Position numbers and translations under genes: made by a program. From Pseudoalteromonas sp. MM1 (GTDB taxonomy: Bacteria; Pseudomonadota; Gammaproteobacteria; Enterobacterales; Alteromonadaceae): a stretch of DNA of 64,000 nucleotides. Shown here piece after piece: positions 46,833-55,992 of the stretch. How positions within the stretch are numbered: position 1 is the first letter of the stretch; each line of letters opens with the position of its first letter. Below the pieces are notes generated by a model. It was given only the letters and a program-made list of their open reading frames with translations. It searched no databases and was not told the origin of the DNA. The stretch is taken from contig NZ_AP027922.1 of assembly GCF_030296835.1 (NCBI RefSeq), positions 496,001 to 560,000 on the forward strand. The letters run 5' to 3'.

Positions 46833-47986
46833 TGACAAAAAAAATAGCTGTATTTACAGGTACTCGAGCAGAGTATGGGCTGCTATATTGGTTGATAAAA
46901 GATATTCAAAGTGATCCAGAGCTTACATTACAGCTATTAGTTTCAGGCATGCATTTATCATCTGAATTTGGTGAAACTTATAAACAAATAGAGCAAGATG
47001 GCTTTACTATAGATGAAAAAATAGAGATTTTACTTTCATCAGATACGGCCGTCGGTACCGCTAAAAGTATGGGACTGGGCGTACTTGGATTTACAGATGC
47101 GTTAAGTCGATTGAAGCCCGATGCATTGATTATTTTAGGTGACCGCTTCGAAGCATTGGCAGCTGCTCAAACTGCGATGATAATGCGCATCCCTATTTTG
47201 CACCTACATGGCGGAGAAATTACCGAAGGTGCTTATGATGACGCTATTCGTCATGCTATTACTAAGCTGAGCTATTTACACGGAACCTCAACCGAAGAGT
47301 ATCGCAAACGTGTAATACAGCTAGGTGAAGCACCTGAACGGGTTAAAAACATTGGCGCAATTGGCCTTGATCATTTAGCACGTAGTGACTTTATGAGTGT
47401 AAATGAAATTGGCAACTCATTAAGTTTTAATTTGAAGCAGCCTTACTTTCTTGTTACCTATCATCCGGTAACGCTAGGTGAAGAGCCTCCAGAGCAAAGC
47501 TTTATAGCATTACTAGATGCGTTAGATGAGTTTAAAGATAATCAAATTATTTTAACCTATCCAAATGCCGATGATGGTGGGCGCCGTATCATACCAATAC
47601 TTGAAAACTATGCTAAACAACATCCTAATAGAGTTTGTGCAATACCTTCGTTGGGACAAAAGCGCTATCTAAGTACGGTAAAAAACGCCGCTGTTGTTAT
47701 TGGCAACTCATCAAGTGGGATCATTGAAGTGCCCGCATTTAATGTGCCTACAGTTAATATAGGCGTAAGGCAAAAAGGCCGTTTAGCTGCTAAAAGTGTA
47801 CTTAACTGCATAGCAACAAAAGACGCTATTTCAGCAGCAATAATGACTGCTGTTACTGGTAGTTATAAAACCGAAGGCGAAACAATAATAAATCCATATG
47901 GCGCAGGTAATGCAAGTGCTCAAGCAATTCAAATGCTCAAATCTTTAAAGTTTGAGCCGAGCAAACCTTTTTACGATTTAAAGTGA
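46832..47986 (+). CDS. legG: Hydrolysing NDP-diNAcBac 2-epimerase LegG (NeuC family)
   Basis: 384 residues. NeuC/WecB-type GT-B fold: IAVFTGTRAEYGLLYWLIKD, VSGMHLSSEFGETYKQIEQD, LILGDRFEALAAAQTAMIMR, LHLHGGEITEGAYDDAIRHA, TYHPVTLGEE and GNSSSGIIEVPAFNVPTVNI. It releases NDP while inverting C2 to give 2,4-diacetamido-2,4,6-trideoxymannose, the six-carbon precursor for LegI. Start overlaps the legC stop (TAATG). Confidence 0.95.
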   Translation: MTKKIAVFTGTRAEYGLLYWLIKDIQSDPELTLQLLVSGMHLSSEFGETYKQIEQDGFTIDEKIEILLSSDTAVGTAKSMGLGVLGFTDALSRLKPDALIILGDRFEALAAAQTAMIMRIPILHLHGGEITEGAYDDAIRHAITKLSYLHGTSTEEYRKRVIQLGEAPERVKNIGAIGLDHLARSDFMSVNEIGNSLSFNLKQPYFLVTYHPVTLGEEPPEQSFIALLDALDEFKDNQIILTYPNADDGGRRIIPILENYAKQHPNRVCAIPSLGQKRYLSTVKNAAVVIGNSSSGIIEVPAFNVPTVNIGVRQKGRLAAKSVLNCIATKDAISAAIMTAVTGSYKTEGETIINPYGAGNASAQAIQMLKSLKFEPSKPFYDLK

Positions 47987-47993
47987 GAACTCT

Positions 47994-49064
47994 ATGACAT
48001 TAATTATTGCAGAAGCTGGTGTTAATCATAATGGCAGTGACGATTTAGCTTTTTCACTTGTTGACGCAGCTCACCAAGCTGGTGCCGATATAGTTAAATT
48101 TCAAACATTTAAAGCTAAAAACTTAGTGACTGAAGATGCGGAGCAAGCAGAGTACCAAATTACTAACAGTGGTCAAAAAGAGTCTCAGTACTCAATGCTA
48201 AAGCGATTAGAGCTAAGCTACGAAACGCATCACAAGCTAGTTAAATATTGTAATGATTTAGGCATTGAGTTTTTATCTACAGCGTTCGATTCTGAAAGCC
48301 TTTCGTTTTTAGTTGATGATTTGGGAATAACTCGCCTTAAGTTACCATCGGGTGAAATTACAAACGCACCATTAGTACTTGAACATGCTAGAACCGGCTG
48401 CGATTTAATCGTATCAACTGGAATGGCAACTCTTTCAGAGATAGAGCAAGTACTATCAGTCATAGCCTTTGGTTATATGAACCCAGAAGGTAATCCAACA
48501 GATGAAGCATTACAAGCTGCATATTTTTCTGAGCAGGGTAAACAATTACTAAAAGAGAAGGTTACACTTTTACATTGTACTACCGAATACCCAGCACCAT
48601 TTAATGATATTAATTTATATGCCATGGACACAATGAAAGATGCCTTTAAGCTAGAAGTAGGTTACTCAGATCATAGTGCCGGAATTGTAGTACCTATTGC
48701 TGCTGTCGCTAAAGGGGCTGTTTTAATTGAAAAGCATTTTACAGTTGATAAAGCATTGCCAGGCCCAGATCACAAAGCCTCTCTTGATCCTATCGAATTA
48801 AAAGAAATGGTTGATGGAATTCGCACTGTTGAAAAGGTACTAGGAGATGGTATCAAGGGGCCGCGTCCATCGGAAGTAAAAAACAAAAGCGTAGCGCGTA
48901 AAAGTCTTGTAGCTGCAAACACTATCACCGCTGGTGAACTGTTTAGTAAAGAAAACCTTGTAGTGAAGCGGCCAGGTAATGGTTTAAGCCCTTTAAAATA
49001 CTGGAATTATTTAAATAAACCAAGTGTAAAAAGCTATGCGGCTGGTGACTTAATAGATGAGTAA
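47994..49064 (+). CDS. legI: N,N'-diacetyllegionaminate synthase LegI (NeuB family)
   Basis: 356 residues. The NeuB barrel begins LIIAEAGVNHNGSDDLAFSL and has VKFQTFKAKNLVT, LPSGEITNAPLV, STGMATLSEIE, LLHCTTEYPAP, VGYSDHSAGI and EKHFTVDKALPGPDHKASL. The antifreeze-like SAF domain at the C-terminus is RKSLVAANTITAGELFSKEN with KRPGNGLSP. It condenses phosphoenolpyruvate with the six-carbon sugar to a nine-carbon nonulosonate. Length is standard (about 350). Confidence 0.96.
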   Translation: MTLIIAEAGVNHNGSDDLAFSLVDAAHQAGADIVKFQTFKAKNLVTEDAEQAEYQITNSGQKESQYSMLKRLELSYETHHKLVKYCNDLGIEFLSTAFDSESLSFLVDDLGITRLKLPSGEITNAPLVLEHARTGCDLIVSTGMATLSEIEQVLSVIAFGYMNPEGNPTDEALQAAYFSEQGKQLLKEKVTLLHCTTEYPAPFNDINLYAMDTMKDAFKLEVGYSDHSAGIVVPIAAVAKGAVLIEKHFTVDKALPGPDHKASLDPIELKEMVDGIRTVEKVLGDGIKGPRPSEVKNKSVARKSLVAANTITAGELFSKENLVVKRPGNGLSPLKYWNYLNKPSVKSYAAGDLIDE

Positions 49065-49716
49065 CCCTAGGTATTTAATTATAGGCGGTGGCGGGCATGC
49101 AGCGGCACTTGCCGAAATATTAATTAAGCAAAAAAAAACTATAATAGGTGTTGTGGCACCTGAAATTACTACGGGGCTTAAAATTTTTGATTCTGTGCCG
49201 CAATATTTAAGTGATGATGATGTATTAAAATTTTCAGTAGACCAGGTTCTACTTGTCAATGGCATTGGTGCAATGCCGCGACAAACGCTAAGAAAAAAAA
49301 TTTATACACGTTTTTCTGGGTTAGGGTATACATTTGCAACCATCATTGCAGATTCTGCTGAAATATCCGACTACTCAAGTATAGGGAGTGGTGCACAGGT
49401 AATGAATAATTGCGTAGTGAATATTGGCACTGTAATAGCGGAGAATACAATAATAAATACTTCAGCTTCCGTAGATCATGATTGTAATATTGGCGCACAT
49501 TGTCATTTAGCTCCAGGGTCAACTTTAAGTGGTCAGGTTATAATTGAAGGCAACACTCACATTGCGACCGGTGTTAATGTTATCAATAACATTACGATTG
49601 GTGAAAACACCATAATAGGAGTGGGTGCGAATATAACTAAATCAATCCCATCAAACTCTATTGTTTATGGTGCGCGTTCAGTAATTAAAAATTTAGGTGA
49701 AACGGATGACAATTAA
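49057..49716 (+). CDS. legH: Sugar N-acetyltransferase LegH/PglD/NeuD-like
   Basis: 219 residues. The N-terminal Rossmann-like PglD fold is RYLIIGGGGHAAALAEIL. The C-terminal left-handed beta-helix has YSSIGSGAQVMNNCVVNIGT, the catalytic NTSASVDHDCNIGAHCHLAP (His-Asp pair) and IGVGANITKSIPSNSIVYGA. This family acetylates the 4-amino group of 6-deoxy-HexNAc sugar nucleotides (PglD, LegH) or sialic acids (NeuD). Its place in a leg block favours LegH. It overlaps legI by 8 bp. Confidence 0.88.
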   Translation: MSNPRYLIIGGGGHAAALAEILIKQKKTIIGVVAPEITTGLKIFDSVPQYLSDDDVLKFSVDQVLLVNGIGAMPRQTLRKKIYTRFSGLGYTFATIIADSAEISDYSSIGSGAQVMNNCVVNIGTVIAENTIINTSASVDHDCNIGAHCHLAPGSTLSGQVIIEGNTHIATGVNVINNITIGENTIIGVGANITKSIPSNSIVYGARSVIKNLGETDDN

Positions 49717-50764
49717 CTGGCAAAAAGTAGTAATAGAGCCTTCAACTTCAATAAAAGAAGCATTAAGAGTTATTGATAAAGAGGCCTTAAGGGTTGCTTT
49801 AGTAGTTGATAAAAATAAATTAGTTGGCATGGTAACCGACGGCGATGTACGTAGAGGAATATTACAAGGAATAGAGCTTTCTGCATCAGTAAGCGAAGTA
49901 ATGAATACTAACCCCGTAAGTGCAAACGTTTCATCAAGTAGTTCCGATTTAAAAGCCCTAATGCAGTCACGTAAAATATTATCACTCCCTATAGTTAATG
50001 ATGATGATCAACTCGTCGGGCTTAAAACATTATACGATACCCTTGTCATTGAAAAACGTGAAAATCCTGTATTTATAATGGCGGGGGGATTTGGCACTCG
50101 TTTAAAGCCTCTAACTGACAATTGCCCTAAGCCTATGTTAAAAGTAGGTGGTAAGCCCATGCTTGAAACGCTAATTAATAATTTTAAAAACCATGGGTTT
50201 TATAAGTTTTATATTTCTACCCACTATTTGCCAGAGGTAATCATGGATTACTTTGGTAACGGCGATAATTTTGACGTTGAAATTACGTATGTGCATGAAG
50301 AAACACCACTTGGCACGGGTGGTGCGCTCTCACTACTCCCAGATGATTTACCAAAAGAGCCATTAATTATGATTAATGGTGATATTTTAACGAATGTCGA
50401 TTTTTCTAAAGTGCTAGACTTTCATGTTAAGCAGGCTAGCGATGCCACCATGTGTGTGCGTGACTATGAGGTTAAAATTCCTTTTGGAGTAATTGAAGGT
50501 GAAGGGCATGAAATTACAGGCATGGTAGAAAAGCCAACATACCGGTACTTTGTCAATGCAGGTATTTATATAGTGTCTAATCATATTATTAATTCGCTTT
50601 CAAAAAATGAACGATTAGACATGCCAAGTTTATTTGAAATCAAGCAAGCACAAGGGCTTAAAACATTAAAATTTCCAATTCATGAGTATTGGTTGGATGT
50701 AGGTCGTCATGATGACTTTAAAAAAGCACAAGTAGATATCCATGAGTTAGGTTTTAATAAATGA
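49706..50764 (+). CDS. ptmE: Nucleotidyltransferase with N-terminal CBS pair (PtmE-like, GlcN-1-P guanylyltransferase)
   Basis: 352 residues. I use the ATG at 49706, preceded by AGGTG; a GTG three codons earlier is also possible. The N-terminal 120 residues are two CBS domains (LVGMVTDGDVRRGILQGIEL, LPIVNDDDQLVGLKTLYDTL). The C-terminal domain is a sugar nucleotidyltransferase: FIMAGGFGTRLKPLTDNCPK, KPMLKVGGKPMLETLINNFK, ETPLGTGGALSLLPD, MINGDILTNVDFS, YWLDVGRHDDFKKAQ. This is the layout of Campylobacter PtmE, which makes GDP-glucosamine at the start of legionaminate synthesis. GDP as the carrier is inferred from the family. Confidence 0.85.
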   Translation: MTINWQKVVIEPSTSIKEALRVIDKEALRVALVVDKNKLVGMVTDGDVRRGILQGIELSASVSEVMNTNPVSANVSSSSSDLKALMQSRKILSLPIVNDDDQLVGLKTLYDTLVIEKRENPVFIMAGGFGTRLKPLTDNCPKPMLKVGGKPMLETLINNFKNHGFYKFYISTHYLPEVIMDYFGNGDNFDVEITYVHEETPLGTGGALSLLPDDLPKEPLIMINGDILTNVDFSKVLDFHVKQASDATMCVRDYEVKIPFGVIEGEGHEITGMVEKPTYRYFVNAGIYIVSNHIINSLSKNERLDMPSLFEIKQAQGLKTLKFPIHEYWLDVGRHDDFKKAQVDIHELGFNK

Positions 50765-51729
50765 TGCGAGTAGCTGTGATTGGGCTAGGAAATATCGCAA
50801 AAAGGCATAGACGTAACATCAAGAAAATGTTCCCTGAAGCGGAAGTTATTGCTATGTCTGCAAGTGGACGACTTCCTGGTGAAATGATATGTAATGCTGA
50901 TTATATTGTTTCAGATATACAAAACATAATTGATTACACTGTTGAGATGGCGATTATTGCCTCACCAGCACCGTTTCATTCTTTACATGCAATTCCTTTG
51001 ATTGAAGCAGGTATACCCGTTTTAATAGAAAAACCAGTAACCACTAGCGTAGAAGATGCAAAATTAATAATAAAAGCTAAAAGCAAATACCAAGTAAATG
51101 CCGGTGTAGGCTATTGCTTGAAGTATTTATCATCAGCTTTGTTCGTAAAAAAATTTATTGAATCTGGCCGTGCCGGTAGAGTTATTAATGCAAATATTGA
51201 GATAGGGCAATACCTTCCTGATTGGAGGCCTAATTGCGACTACAAAAAAAGTGTGTCTGCTGTTCATAGTTTGGGTGGTGGAGTACTTTTCGAATTAAGT
51301 CATGACATTGACTATGCTCAGTGGTTATTTGGTAGGTTAGAAATAGAGCATGCTCTTATTCGAAATACTGGTGGACTAGGAATAGATGTTGAAGATGTAG
51401 CTGATATATTGGCTACATCACAGTCTGGTTGCGTAGTTAGCTTGCATCTAGATTTTCTACAAAGGCAAGCGTCTAGAAAGTGTAAAATTATTTCTAATAG
51501 AGGTGCCTTAGTTTGGGATCTAATCAAAAATCAAGTCGTTTGGTCTGATGAAACGGGTGAATCTGTTTTATTTTCTGATGAGTTGTGGGATAGGAATAAA
51601 ATGTACCTAAACATGCTGAGCGATTTCAATAATAAAAATAAATCGGATAGCTTTTCAAGTATTGAATCTGCCTTATCAGTTGTAGAACTAATAACGGATA
51701 TTAAAACCAAGTTCGGAATAGGGAGTTAG
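50761..51729 (+). CDS. Gfo/Idh/MocA-family oxidoreductase
   Basis: 322 residues (a second ATG follows immediately and may be the true start). The NAD-binding domain begins RVAVIGLGNIAKRHRRNIKK, then IIASPAPFHSLHAIPLIEAG, VLIEKPVTTSVEDAK and the catalytic-His region GGGVLFELSHDIDYAQWLFG. Members of this family sit in many legionaminate and related flagellin-glycan clusters between ptmE and legF. The reaction is not established; it may feed or modify the nonulosonate. The start overlaps the ptmE-like stop (ATGATG). Confidence 0.85.
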   Translation: MMRVAVIGLGNIAKRHRRNIKKMFPEAEVIAMSASGRLPGEMICNADYIVSDIQNIIDYTVEMAIIASPAPFHSLHAIPLIEAGIPVLIEKPVTTSVEDAKLIIKAKSKYQVNAGVGYCLKYLSSALFVKKFIESGRAGRVINANIEIGQYLPDWRPNCDYKKSVSAVHSLGGGVLFELSHDIDYAQWLFGRLEIEHALIRNTGGLGIDVEDVADILATSQSGCVVSLHLDFLQRQASRKCKIISNRGALVWDLIKNQVVWSDETGESVLFSDELWDRNKMYLNMLSDFNNKNKSDSFSSIESALSVVELITDIKTKFGIGS

Positions 51730-51731
51730 GT

Positions 51732-52433
51732 ATGAAAAACTTTGCATTTATTTTTGCCCGAGGTGGCTCAAAAGGTTTACCAGGTAAAAATATTAAGCCA
51801 CTATTAGGTAAGCCCCTCATTGAATACTCAATTGATATAGCAAAATCCAGTACCTCAATAGATAAAGTTTTTGTTTCAACAGATGATAGTGAAATAGCTA
51901 AAATTGCTGCAGACGCTGGTGCTGGAGTTATATTTCGTCCGAATGAGTTAGCTACAGATAAAAGCCCTGAATGGTTAGCTTGGAGGCATGCTATTGAACA
52001 TGTAAAGCAACTGCATGGGGAATTTGATAGTTTCATAAGCCTTCCCGCGACAAGCCCTCTCAGAAATTTATATGATGTTGAAGCAGCTATTTTAAAGCGG
52101 GTTGAAACAAAAGCAGATATTTGTATTTCAGTTGTTGAAGCTAGTCGAAGTCCATTTTTTAATATGGTTAAACAATCTAAAAATGGTTTTTTTGAACTAG
52201 TGAATGAGCCAGAAAGTTCAGTTGAGCGCAGGCAGGATGCGCCTAAAGTTTATGATATTACTACGGTTGTTTATGCAGCATCACCAAGTTTTATAATGCA
52301 TAATTATGGTTTATTCTCAGGGAATGTAACTAGCATTGAAGTACCAAAAGAAAGAGCGGTAGACATAGATGATATCTATGACTTTTTGTTAGCTGAGGCT
52401 ATTTTGAAGAAAGGATTAAGTAATGACTCTTAA
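51732..52433 (+). CDS. legF: CMP-legionaminic acid synthetase LegF (NeuA family)
   Basis: 233 residues. It is a cytidylyltransferase with FIFARGGSKGLPGKNIKPLL (CTP-binding ARGGSKGxxxKN), LIEYSIDIAKSSTSIDKVFV, STDDSEIAKIAADAGA, LPATSPLRNLYDVEAA and the final DIDDIYDFLLAEAIL. It activates the nonulosonate to its CMP form for the transferase encoded downstream. RBS GGAG lies 12 bases before the ATG. The gene is equivalent to Campylobacter ptmB. Confidence 0.94.
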   Translation: MKNFAFIFARGGSKGLPGKNIKPLLGKPLIEYSIDIAKSSTSIDKVFVSTDDSEIAKIAADAGAGVIFRPNELATDKSPEWLAWRHAIEHVKQLHGEFDSFISLPATSPLRNLYDVEAAILKRVETKADICISVVEASRSPFFNMVKQSKNGFFELVNEPESSVERRQDAPKVYDITTVVYAASPSFIMHNYGLFSGNVTSIEVPKERAVDIDDIYDFLLAEAILKKGLSNDS

Positions 52434-53181
52434 AAATAAAACAATATTAATTGTAGGTGCCGGTGGCTTACTTGGGGCTAATGTTGTTAAAGCATCTCAA
52501 AGATTAGGTGCTAAGATAATTGCGGCCGATGTTTGTATTAAAACATTAAGCGAAAAGTTATTGCAATCTGGCGTAGAGTTAGAACAAGTTGCTTTTGAAA
52601 GTTTAGATATTACTGACGCTGAAAGCGTTGCTTCGCTTTTTGCTAAGTATAATTGTTTAGATGCTGCAGTTAATTGTACTTACCCAAGAAATAAATCGTA
52701 TGGTGCCCATTTTTTTGACGTTGAGCTAGAGAGTTTTAATGAAAATCTAGCTTTACATTTAGGCAGCGCTTTTTTATTTACTCAGCAATGTGCAAAGTAC
52801 TTTAAGGAGCATGAAAAGCCTTTTTCATTAGTTAATATATCATCTATTTACGGCGTGATAGCTCCCAAATTTGAGGTGTATGATAATACAACAATGACAA
52901 TGCCCGTTGAATATGCAGCAATAAAGTCAGCGATACTGCATATGTCAAAATATACAGTAAAGTATGTCAACGATAGTCGCTTTAGAATAAACAGTGTCAG
53001 TCCCGGTGGTATCTTTGATAATCAACCAGAGAGTTTCCTGTCTGCATATAAAAAAAATACTCATGGTGAAGGGATGTTGAATGTTGATGATGTTCTAGGA
53101 GCAGTAGTTTTTTTATTGTCTGATGATTCTAAATTTATTACAGGCCAAAATATCGTAGTTGATGATGGGTTTTCACTATAA
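52423..53181 (+). CDS. Short-chain dehydrogenase/reductase (PtmA-like)
   Basis: 252 residues, classic SDR: ILIVGAGGLLGANVVKASQR (TGxxxGxG variant with GAGG), a variant of the NAG motif (AAVNCTYPRN), SLVNISSIYGVIAPKFEVYD, YAAIKSAILHMSKYTVKYVN (YxxxK) and VSPGGIFDNQ. It follows the CMP-synthetase gene with an 11-bp overlap, the same order as ptmB-ptmA in Campylobacter legionaminate clusters. The exact reaction of PtmA is not well settled. A role in making or modifying the amino-sugar precursor is likely. Confidence 0.86.
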   Translation: MTLKNKTILIVGAGGLLGANVVKASQRLGAKIIAADVCIKTLSEKLLQSGVELEQVAFESLDITDAESVASLFAKYNCLDAAVNCTYPRNKSYGAHFFDVELESFNENLALHLGSAFLFTQQCAKYFKEHEKPFSLVNISSIYGVIAPKFEVYDNTTMTMPVEYAAIKSAILHMSKYTVKYVNDSRFRINSVSPGGIFDNQPESFLSAYKKNTHGEGMLNVDDVLGAVVFLLSDDSKFITGQNIVVDDGFSL

Positions 53182-53714
53182 TGTTAAATAAATTTATTTT
53201 TTGGATGAAATGTGACCGGTTAGGCCCTGATATACCTCTGACTCATTTTCTTCTTCATTCAAGGCGCTTAGGAAGATGGCTTTGTAAAAAAAAGTTTCAC
53301 TCATTCGGAGAGGGAAGTTTTTTTAGACCTGGGGCATATGCTATAGAATCAGAAAAAATTTCTATAGGTAAAAATGTTATTATCCGTCCTCAAACCATGT
53401 TATTTGCCTCACCTAATTCTGAGAAAGTACAAATAGTTATTGAGGATTATGCATTAATTGGTTCTGGAGTGCATGTTTATGTTTCTAATCATGAGTTTAG
53501 AGACGTTGAGCGCCCAATATTTTTCCAAGGTCATGGTGAAGTAATACCAGTAACCATTAAAAAAGGCTGTTGGATTGGAGCCAACTCAATAATTCTACCG
53601 GGGGTCGAGGTTGGTGAGAATTCGGTCGTAGCAGCAGGTAGTATAGTGACAAAAAACGTTCCGGATAATACTGTTGTAGCAGGCTGCCCAGCTAAACTAG
53701 TTAAGTCAATCTAA
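53181..53714 (+). CDS. Left-handed beta-helix acyltransferase (WcaF/LacA type)
   Basis: 177 residues. Hexapeptide-repeat protein with ISIGKNVIIRPQTMLFASPN, YALIGSGVHVYVSNHEFRDV (the catalytic NHxF), IKKGCWIGANSIILPGVEVG and VVAAGSIVTKNVPDNTVVAG. This is a maltose/galactoside O-acetyltransferase-like fold. It probably O- or N-acylates a capsule sugar, possibly legionaminate itself. The start overlaps the SDR stop (TAATG). Confidence 0.88.
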   Translation: MLNKFIFWMKCDRLGPDIPLTHFLLHSRRLGRWLCKKKFHSFGEGSFFRPGAYAIESEKISIGKNVIIRPQTMLFASPNSEKVQIVIEDYALIGSGVHVYVSNHEFRDVERPIFFQGHGEVIPVTIKKGCWIGANSIILPGVEVGENSVVAAGSIVTKNVPDNTVVAGCPAKLVKSI

Positions 53715-54919
53715 TGAACCTTAAAAAAGATGTAGTAATTTATCTTTTTGGTGAGTTATTTTCTAAGCTAACTCCTTTTTTACTATTACCTATTGTTGCT
53801 AGGCAATATGGAGCAGATGGAACGTATTTTTACACTACTTATATTCTACTAGTATTTATTACTCAAAGCTTGATGACTGGTTGGTTATTACCATATTTGG
53901 CCCTGAGTTTCATTAGGTCACAGCGAACATATCAATACCTATATTACGCAAACAGTTTGTTTCTGTGTTGTTTTTTTATGATTATGTTGGCTATTGTATC
54001 CGTTGAATTTTGGTTGTTACAAAGTGGTCTGTTATTAACTATTTCTATCTCTATTTTAGGTGGTGCTGGGTCTTCAATGTTCGCGCTTTTTCTCAGTGCA
54101 AAACAGTATAAGAAGCAATCAAAAAAATATGTAACAAGTAATGTACTACGCTCAATCGTGTATTTAGCCTTCAGTATTATAGGTGTTTATTATTTCAACT
54201 TGAGTATTTATGAGTTAATGCTCGGGCATGCTGTAAACAGCTTCTTACATGGTTGCTTATTTTCTAGTAGGGAACTTAAAACTCAAAAATTCAAGGGGAG
54301 GGTTAAGCCCGCAATATTTATTTACCCGATAAAATATGGTTTGCCTTTACTCCCTGGTATAATTTTGAACAATGTCAGGACTGGCTTAGATCGATTTTTA
54401 CTTGGTATTTCGTATTCGGTTACAATCGTTGGTTTATATGCAGCTTCATACCAATTGGCTTCAATAGTAATGGTTCTTTCAACTGCGCTCACAAAAGCTG
54501 TAGGTCCTACTGTACTTAGGTTTGCTATTAATCAAGAGTCAAATAAAATTAGAAACGTATTTTTGTTTTTCTGTTTAACTCTTCTCTTTAGTAGTTTATT
54601 TACAGCGGTAGTTATTGAGTATTTCGGAGTAATCATTCTTGGTGAGGAGTTTTCAGAAATACATAAATTTTCAATGCTGCCTCTTATATTTCTTTTTCAA
54701 GGTATTAACGGTTTCTTTGTTATTCAATTCCAAGCGGAAAAAAAAACAGGGGATGTTTTAAAAATAAATTTAGTTAGTATATTGATTTACAGTATTATTG
54801 TTAGCCTAAGCGTCTCACAAAGTATCAATTATTTCCTCTTATCTTTAGTTTGTGCTTCTGCTTTGAACTGTTTACTTACTTTTCACTTCGGTGGTAAAAA
54901 AATGCTCTCTTCTCGATAA
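53714..54919 (+). CDS. wzx: Wzx-type flippase (second locus)
   Basis: 401 residues with about 12 hydrophobic helices. The N-terminus is VVIYLFGELFSKLTPFLLLP, typical for Wzx (GxxxxKxxPFLLLP). There is no soluble domain. It is clearly different from the flippase in the first locus and should move the legionaminate-containing repeat unit across the inner membrane. The start overlaps the stop of the acyltransferase (TAATG). Confidence 0.9.
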   Translation: MNLKKDVVIYLFGELFSKLTPFLLLPIVARQYGADGTYFYTTYILLVFITQSLMTGWLLPYLALSFIRSQRTYQYLYYANSLFLCCFFMIMLAIVSVEFWLLQSGLLLTISISILGGAGSSMFALFLSAKQYKKQSKKYVTSNVLRSIVYLAFSIIGVYYFNLSIYELMLGHAVNSFLHGCLFSSRELKTQKFKGRVKPAIFIYPIKYGLPLLPGIILNNVRTGLDRFLLGISYSVTIVGLYAASYQLASIVMVLSTALTKAVGPTVLRFAINQESNKIRNVFLFFCLTLLFSSLFTAVVIEYFGVIILGEEFSEIHKFSMLPLIFLFQGINGFFVIQFQAEKKTGDVLKINLVSILIYSIIVSLSVSQSINYFLLSLVCASALNCLLTFHFGGKKMLSSR

Positions 54920-54930
54920 GGTTTTTTGTT

Positions 54931-55992
54931 TTGAATTTATACATATGTCAAACCGTTAGACATCTATTAATAAGCTTGCTTCATGCAGCCCAAAGCAAGT
55001 TGGTAAAAACTAAAATAGTCATTAACTTTGAGCATCAAAATTTGAAAAAGACCATGTTCGATGAGAGTATACTTTCATCTGTTTTTTTTGATATTGAAAT
55101 CATATACTTATCAGAGGGGAAGGTTGTTTCTCTTATTAACTCAGATAATTTACTCGGTAAGAATAACATACTCTCTAGAAACCTTTATATAGGTAAAAGT
55201 GGGATAGGTCTTATCCATGAAAAATTAAAGTCATTTTTACCGATTTCAGATGAATTATTTATTTTTCACGATCAGGTGTTTCTGAGTAAAATTTTTAAGT
55301 CTCATAGGTCTGTTACATTGTTTGACGATGGATTGGCAAATTACTCATATAAAAAAGAAAGGCATCCATTAAAAATAATTTTGAGGTTACTCCAGTTTAA
55401 GCACCCTATAAAATATGCTTACGGTGAACATACACAGATTGCTCAGATGTTACTTACTCATGGTAGGGTTGAAGATTTACCTAAACATATTAGGTTTAAA
55501 GCTAGAGTATTTAATTTTCAAAACTATTTAAGAGAGCCTGCTAATACTACATTTCTTAAAAAGTTTTTTAAATTAAAAGTTGTAACTGATACCGAACTTT
55601 TGATTTTGACTCAGAATTTAGACGGTGCTGGGGTTTATAAAAAGGCAGACAAACTTGGTATTTATGAGGTCCTTATAAAAAGGCTTATATCTTTAGGGTT
55701 TAGTAGAATAGCAATCAAAATCCACCCATCTGAAGAGGCAGTTGATTACGTTTATTTAGTAAATAAATATAATTTAGAACTAATTGATTCTAAAGTCCCA
55801 TTTGAACTCATTTCTATTTTATTTAGCAACAACCTGAATGTTGTCTCGCTTTATTCTAGTAGTGAAATTTTAATGGATAATACAGGGGTAAAAGTAAATA
55901 TGCATAATATATTAAAAGAAGGGTGGAAAGGTTGGCCACCTATTAATGCGGTCTATGAAAGAATAAATAGGTTGCTTATTGATGTTAGCTAA
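54931..55992 (+). CDS. Sialyltransferase-like glycosyltransferase (GT52 type), predicted legionaminyltransferase
   Basis: 353 residues from a TTG with AAGG upstream; no ATG is available near the N-terminus. The start MNLYICQTVRHLLISLLHAA is like the GT-B sialyltransferases. Three motifs of bacterial CMP-sialic-acid transferases are visible in order: an acidic-acidic-Gly motif in LFDDGLANY (about 131), the HP motif in AIKIHPSEEA (about 263) and paired serines in LYSSSEILM (about 309). With a CMP-legionaminate synthetase four genes upstream, it probably adds the nonulosonate. The acceptor is unknown. Confidence 0.75.
   Translation: MNLYICQTVRHLLISLLHAAQSKLVKTKIVINFEHQNLKKTMFDESILSSVFFDIEIIYLSEGKVVSLINSDNLLGKNNILSRNLYIGKSGIGLIHEKLKSFLPISDELFIFHDQVFLSKIFKSHRSVTLFDDGLANYSYKKERHPLKIILRLLQFKHPIKYAYGEHTQIAQMLLTHGRVEDLPKHIRFKARVFNFQNYLREPANTTFLKKFFKLKVVTDTELLILTQNLDGAGVYKKADKLGIYEVLIKRLISLGFSRIAIKIHPSEEAVDYVYLVNKYNLELIDSKVPFELISILFSNNLNVVSLYSSSEILMDNTGVKVNMHNILKEGWKGWPPINAVYERINRLLIDVS

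Noticed and set aside
44472..49716. Pseudaminic acid or plain sialic acid synthesis
   Set aside because: The LegB subgroup C-terminus, a PtmE-like enzyme and the gene order match legionaminate better; PseG/PseH-type genes are not seen, and LegB/LegC would not be needed for Neu5Ac.
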